From NCBI GenBank assembly GCA_914767715.1, contig OU612074.1, forward strand, positions 9,563,501 through 9,627,500: DNA of 64,000 bases. The letters run 5' to 3'. The position numbers were made by a program, and so were the translations under genes. The first letter of the stretch is position 1; the number at the start of each line of letters is the position of its first letter. Below are positions 58,301 through 64,000 of this stretch, piece by piece. The notes under the pieces are model-generated. The model ran no database searches and was not told where the DNA came from. It saw only the letters and a list, made by a program, of their open reading frames with translations. The DNA comes from Membranipora membranacea (lineage: Eukaryota > Bryozoa > Gymnolaemata > Cheilostomatida > Membraniporidae).

Positions 58301-61300
58301 TAAATGACAACTCTCTCAACACCAATCAATCACAGACTCATGTAACAGCGCTGAATTCAATCTCATACTTTCCGTCCCCAAGGGAGAAAACTGTAGGTGT
58401 TATTAATTATCCAATCACTTACTCACTATGCACCGTTACATGGTCCTATTGAGCATTCTAGGGGTGGCAGGGGCGCTCTGCCTCCCGTATAGAATGCTCA
58501 ATAGATTGGCCTAAAAATGCTATAGTTGAAATTTCCATGTCAGAATCAGCCCAATTGGAACTTTCATTTGCTTTTTATATCATTGGATCACATCACTTTG
58601 GAGGCTGAGGAATGGGGACTCAGTAGGAGGTGAAAATACCCTCCCTGTGGATAAAAGTCCCAAACTTATACATACACTTAATAATATACTATTCTAAAAA
58701 ACTTTTTATACAACAGAGATCTGATTTTTTCCATGTTTTTCTTTCTTGTCAGTATTAACAACCTATTTCGTGACAAATCTTTGTCTATGGTAGTAATAAG
58801 TCCATCCATCCATCCATCCATGTGCACCAGAATAAAAATGGAAAATAGGATTTTCGCCTCCCCTACCATTTTCCCTTAACTACACCCCTGTATTATTACA
58901 TGTAGTTAGATGAGTAATAGAGAGGACCTAGAGGACTAATTAAATCTCAGACTAAATCAATTCAGACCAAATCTCAGACTAAAATCAATTCTTAGACCTT
59001 TGAGTAACGTCAGTATGAATATACAGCCTGATTAACGGAGATTTGCAACGATTTAAAATGATTCAATATGGGGATAAAGTGAATTAATTTCGTTGAATGT
59101 ATAATATATAAAACATATTATTATATTATATGATATATTGGATGATGGTCCGCAATTTTCATGCTCTCTAAGCTGGCTTTGATGTCATTGTTTATAGTGT
59201 GGGTTCTTAAGATCGGATCACTTTAATTAGATTATTTCTAACCTAGACGAGGAATTATTAGCCGATAATTGTTACACGCAATGTTTATAACAGATGTTCG
59301 CCAACTGAGCAACTCAGAACTTATTACCAAGATGTTGGCATCCTGTGTAATATTTTTCTTTGCAACAGACAATCCTGGTGCATACATATCATACATCATA
59401 AAAACTAAAGTTTATCGCCATGTCAATTATACCGAAAACATTAGCTTGACTTTAATTTATCTAGTTTGGGGGACCTAACGTTAGCTAGCACAAAATTTTG
59501 CAATCCAAGGTGGAAGTTAACAAATCGTAATTAGGATGAATAAATGTTAGCTAGCAATAAATTTGACTATTCAAAGGCTACGCAAAAAGGCTAACCTGAG
59601 ATGGAGGGGGGGGGGGGAAATGTGGATGAATTGTAAACTTTAATTACAATCAAGGTGGAACAAACAATCTATGCATGCCAAGTTATTTACTACATTACCT
59701 GTTTTTCTCTGAGATGAGTTGGAAACATGGCATACGTTATCCTTGCTATTATTGCCCAGGTTCCTCACACCTCCTAAAAATGTACAGTCAGTGAATGGTG
59801 TACACCTCTCTGTAGATGAGTACAAACTGGAGTAGGTTCCCATGCCACAAGGTTCACATTTCACATCAGTAGTTGGAGTTCCTAAAAATAAAAATTAAGA
59901 ATGAACATGTGTTTGTTTCACATATGTACAGATATATATATATATATATAATTATTATATATATATAGGTAGAGAATCTTTCTTGAAATTTATTGTGTAG
60001 AACTAACAATATTCATTCAGAAATTTAGATTTCACTTTCCAGACTTTCTCAAGCTTGAGTGGCAGCACAGGTTTTTAAAAGTGACACATAGTTTCTGGAA
60101 AATTGAAATTCCCTTATCTCAATTCTGTGAATGTTCCATAACAGCGAGGTTTCTAATTTAAATTCTGTTTGTTTAGGCTAATGCATATTTTTTTTATTTT
60201 AGGTTACAAAGTTTTCCTGAGACATATTTCAACTCACTTTTAGACATGAACCATTCATTGACAAGAGCAAGGTACAAAGTGTTGTTCTTTCCTTCCAATG
60301 TACTTTTTAAAATTAAATTTAGATGCAAATTACGATCGCTTGATATTTTCTTAAAACTCTGGGAAGGTAGAACACTTTTCTTACACGACCGTTGTAACTA
60401 GCAAAGTATTAGTATTTTGAATTTCGGGGTCAGGCGGTTAAATTTACTTAGTATCATTATCCCGTGTAATTTTGAATCTACACAGTAGGCCGATGTATGT
60501 AAAACCTGCATGTCAGCAAAAATCATGCCGTTTTTTAGGATGGGCAAGTTTTCAAGAAGGACTAAGATGTTTTATTATGCAACGAATTGCATTAGAGATA
60601 TTGACTACCCGAAAAGAGGAACCACAACATTGATGTAACCAAGTAATAAAAACGGATCCTCGTGGTCTAATAATGTCAGCAATCGATGAAAAACAACAAT
60701 TAACTAATTGTTTTGATGTTGAGAGATGATAAGTTCTAGTTTTAAACATCCGCTAACCTTAACCAACCCCTACTAACAGGCACTTAGCTGGGCACAAGAG
60801 AAATAAACCCAAACGTTAGCTCAAAAAAGACACCCTAACCCGACAAAACCACCTTCTACCCTTATCAAGGCTGAGGATACAAGCCATTGATCAAGTGTTT
60901 ATAACTGGAATGTTGCAGCAGCAGATTATTATGAGAATAACTCATCTAGCCTAATAGTAGTGAGTCAATCAATGCTCTACAGCTAATCAATTATCCCCTT
61001 CAATTACACTTTAGCTAGCTATAGAATACAACAGCCTAATTGAAACAAATTCTACACTGAAGTCTGAAGTTGGCTTAGCCTGGAAAATCCAAATTATCGC
61101 CGCTGCTAGTCAGGCCACATTTTATTTACTTGTACGAGTAACATCACACGTCTTCTCTAGCTTAGCGCACAACACCATCGGCAAAGTCTGGTGTTCTCAA
61201 AGACATACAATGTTCATAGTAATCGTTCAATGTTAGCTCAGACAATCTTTTAGGGTAGTTTAGATGTGGTTTTACTGAACAAATCTGCTTTTCTAGGGTG

Positions 61301-63530
61301 GGGGTTGGGGGTGAAAAAATTTGAAGGGCCTCAAAAGGCTGCCAACTGCAAACCCAAAATTTCCAAACTATATGATCATAGTGATATAAAAGCCCAGGTA
61401 GTCCGCAATTTTACATATTCTAGACAACTTCTTTTTGTAACAAAGAAAATTTAAATTGTGTCTGCTATGATTGATTATCCAGTTAAAAGGTTAGCTTATC
61501 AGCTTAGCTGAGTTGACATCTCAGAGCGAGCAGACACAACTCGATATAAAACAAGCCGGAAAGTTTACTTCAAACACAATTGGCAGCAAAATCAATAACC
61601 TTTTCCTTAGATCTTGAGGCTCATTTCAGAAAACTGCTGGTTTCAAAATTCAAGAAATGGAGCTATATTTTCACAGGGAACGCCGCGGATCATAATTTTA
61701 TTTCAAAGGCACCGTCTCAGAGCCCTATATGATATCTTGTGTATAATATATACCAGATAATAAATTTCATATAACAAAAGTGTTTACCATCGATGCTTTG
61801 GACTTGGGGTATGGATAGGCCTACATATTTGCTTGAACATTAAATAAATTCATAACTAAATATAAAATCATACGTTTTTGGAAGATGTTAAATTAAAAGA
61901 AAAACTGACATCATGGCAGTTTGAGAAAAATAAAATCATCGCAAACGTCAAGTGAAATTAAGACACTCCATTCACCTTTTCTAAATTACTCATTAAAAAG
62001 AGCTTTGAATCATCCTTTCACAATTTCACACGCTGACAACCTGCCATTTCGGGTTAAAAACATCAATTTCCTTATTGTTTCAGTTTTCAACTAATAATCA
62101 TCTATTTAAGCTGGCTGACACAAGTGTATAATATTAATTTCTGAGACGCCGGGAATCAATATTCGCAATCAGTGTAATGTAAAATATGTAGGCTGACAGA
62201 GATCTTCATTTTCCCTACACAAAACACACTAAGATGAAATATGTACCTACTACGCTCCAGCAATATTATGAAAATTGAAAATCTGCTACTTTCAAGTACT
62301 TGATTTGGCTGGCTTTTTTTTTCGTCGTAAAATTGGTAGGCCCTATCTCTAAAAATATGGGAATCAATAACAAATAGGCTACATATTTTGAGTAGACCTG
62401 ATAATTTTCAGAAATATGCACACACATGCCAACAAAAATATATAATTCTAAATATTCTTCTCAACAGAATTTGTAATTATTTTGTCTGGTCTTTGTTTCG
62501 TGTGTACTTATCTTGAATGCTGGGTCAAAAATAGCACTCACGTTCATGTAATATGACCCTGAATTGCAAATTTTTAATTAGATTTTCGCAGACAAAGTCA
62601 AAATGTTCATAAGAGCATTTTTGCTGTCCATAGCATAGATTTAGTTTGGTCCTTTGCCTGCATTCGGAATTGCTCCCCTTCCACCGGTTTGCCGCAGTCA
62701 TTTACCTGCGGTGTGACCAGTGGAAGAGAGCAGATGGGCTGCAGGTAATTGGATAAAACTTGATCTACCTATAGCAGGAACATTCTGGAGGCCAGTCAGG
62801 CGATTTTGAAGTTTGAAGTGCCTGAACATTTTTAGAACCACCTCAGAATGTCAAAACAATCAACCCGTCTTTGTCATCAAGATAGTCCCTCATATAGAAT
62901 GTTTTGACATACGATGGTGATCAAAAAGGTCGGCTCGATATGGGAAAAGGTTGCATTCACCGAGCAACCATCTAAGTGATTAAAAAAATTAGTTGAAAAA
63001 TGCGGCGAGGTTAAACAGTTGCCCAGAACCATAAATTGTGGTCCCATAAGGGCGAGTCCAGCAACAAGCCTATCAGAAATTCTAAAGTTTGTGAGGAGAC
63101 AATTTCTCATACACCCATATATAAATTGATTTACCATTATGATTCAGAAACAGAAAATTGTTTGGAAAGAAAATTGATATTGAATAAAAAACAAAAGATT
63201 TAAAAAGAATCGCTAGCTAACATTTCATATTTATAACAATTTCCAGCATAGCCTTGGATCTTGGAATCAAGGCAATATCTAAGCTCACCTGCGATGGCGA
63301 CCCCATGTCCAGGGGGACATATAGTATGAGGTTCACAAGCTATGTCACTATCACTTTGTAGATAAGAGCCCGTCTTACACTCACAGACAGAGTCCTGCAT
63401 CTCTGTACAGGGGTAAGCTATCACCTGACCTCTCTTCATACAGTCAGTCCTACATGGGAAACACTCAGTCCGCTCGCTACAAACACCATCAGATACAGAC
63501 AACATACATACAGTTAAACCACGAGATCTT
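55394..63530 (-). CDS. TNF receptor superfamily, single-pass membrane receptor (5' end incomplete)
   Basis: Minus-strand exons: about 63530-63289, 59881-59699, 58033-57876, 56756-56639, 56139-56002, 55515-55394. All junctions are GT-AG with matching phases (1,1,0,1,1). The first two encode Cys-rich TNFR repeats: SDGVCSERTECFPC, DSVCECKTGSYL, CEPHTICPPGHGV, then KCEPCGMGTYSS, CTPFTDC, NVCHVSNSSQ. Exon 58033 holds the membrane span (PIIICVGVVVILALLFLIVY) and basic stop-transfer (CQWKGKWNRFK). The cytoplasmic tail is about 160 residues, acidic and Ser-rich (NDQEDDQGS, DFSDFLEQS, PSAPPLDDMSP) and ends RVSPRHNI. No death domain is visible. Signal peptide and any earlier repeats were not found. It should bind TNF-like ligands and may recruit TRAFs, though no perfect TRAF motif is seen. 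Confidence 0.82.
56864..56961. repeat. AT palindromic low-complexity repeat
   Basis: Nearly pure tatataatatatt text in an intron of the TNFR gene. It is self-complementary and may vary in length. Confidence 0.85.
58446..58504. other. 59-nt near-perfect hairpin in TNFR intron
   Basis: Left arm ctattgagcattcta pairs perfectly with right arm tagaatgctcaatag (15 bp). Inside, gggtggcag pairs with ctgcctccc with one mismatch and a small bulge, leaving a loop of about 7 nt. Confidence 0.7.
58801..58822. repeat. (CATC)n microsatellite
   Basis: tccatccatccatccatcca in an intron of the TNFR gene. Confidence 0.9.
59604..59617. repeat. G homopolymer
   Basis: Run of about 13 G near the donor side of TNFR exon 59881-59699; a likely sequencing-error site. 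Confidence 0.8.
59930..59966. repeat. (TA)n microsatellite
   Basis: gatatatatatatatatat followed by attattatatatatata, just upstream of the second TNFR repeat exon. Confidence 0.9.
59967..63288 (-). other. Long intron of TNFR gene
   Basis: About 3.3 kb between two Cys-rich-repeat exons. No further exon with TNFR-like Cys spacing was recognised; the small ORFs here (60552-60749, 61266-61454, 62877-63137) have no domains. Confidence 0.5.
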
Positions 63531-64000
63531 TACACGCATAGGTTAAACTATGAGATACACATAATATGTAATATATATGTCCATTGTTATATTCGTGGTA
63601 GACGATCTTTTATCACTGCAGTCACTTTATTTTGCTCCATCCTTGATAAAAGCTAAAATTGCATCTTATCCTTTCTTATAAAAATACACAACTTTAACCA
63701 TATTTTGGTCAAAGGCAGTCAAAACAGAAGAATTGTGATAAAGGGTGGGAAAGCTGTCAAATGGAAACCACAGGCTTTAACTGGCTGACCCAGACAAAGT
63801 TATTTTTATTTTGAGAATACAAACCGCAGCTATTTGATTGGTAATGCACCCTATAGAACCGCTAGAAAATTTGTGGGCCCTAATGCTGCAGGCAAATTAT
63901 TGCATCGAACATAGGATTATTGAGTTGTGGTATTGAACATTCCTCCCCCCTTCCCCGGCAAGGGGGCCCGTCAGGTAAGGGGGGGGGGCAAGAGATTGGG
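63531..64000. other. No recognised exon; GC-rich end
   Basis: Sequence upstream of the first visible TNFR exon. It ends in a C-rich then G-rich stretch (about 63945-63995) that could fold. No signal-peptide exon seen. Confidence 0.35.

Overview
The window looks like AT-rich nuclear DNA from an invertebrate animal. Genes are split by GT-AG introns, protein-coding islands are sparse, and transposon remains of several classes (LTR retrotransposon, hAT, PIF/Harbinger, tRNA-derived SINE, MITE) fill much of the rest. The domain repertoire (WSC, PAN/apple-like, PSI plus class 3 lipase, TNF receptor, a ten-cysteine colipase/Dickkopf/prokineticin-type fold, coiled-coil plus beta-propeller) is animal. 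A sponge or similar early-branching marine invertebrate is my best guess, but the sequence alone does not prove it. Every exon model was built by eye from reading frames, splice sites and phase agreement.

Layout. 1-1.66 kb (minus): broken copy of a repeat-borne RNase H/DDE-like protein family. 1.97-3.52 kb (plus): decayed coiled-coil/beta-propeller gene. 4.16-5.42 kb (minus): hAT transposase remnant. 6.1-8.1 kb (plus): WSC/PAN-like pseudogene. 12.17-13.97 kb (plus): its intact paralogue, four exons, 230 aa. 17.18-22.82 kb (plus): Ty3/Gypsy element with both LTRs, a tRNA-Ser-type primer site and a polypurine tract, carrying a 425-bp MITE in gag and several frame breaks. 24.3-25.9 kb: AT-rich tandem repeat and SINE remnants. 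29.25-33.84 kb (plus): complete seven-exon secreted PSI/class 3 lipase gene, 380 aa. 35.5-36.5 kb (minus): short unidentified spliced gene. 37.7-39.6 kb: diverged tandem duplication. 40.6-43.1 kb: decayed Harbinger element with transposase (plus) and a coiled-coil partner exon (minus). 43-51.9 kb: mostly repeats and small unassigned ORFs. 52.0-53.8 kb (minus): complete three-exon secreted ten-cysteine protein, 128 aa. 55.4-63.5 kb (minus): TNF-receptor-superfamily gene whose first exon or exons lie outside the window or are unrecognised.

The four best host genes (WSC/PAN, lipase, ten-Cys protein, TNFR) all encode secreted or cell-surface proteins. They are not an operon and nothing shows they act in one pathway. 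Family names come from motif recognition, without any database search.
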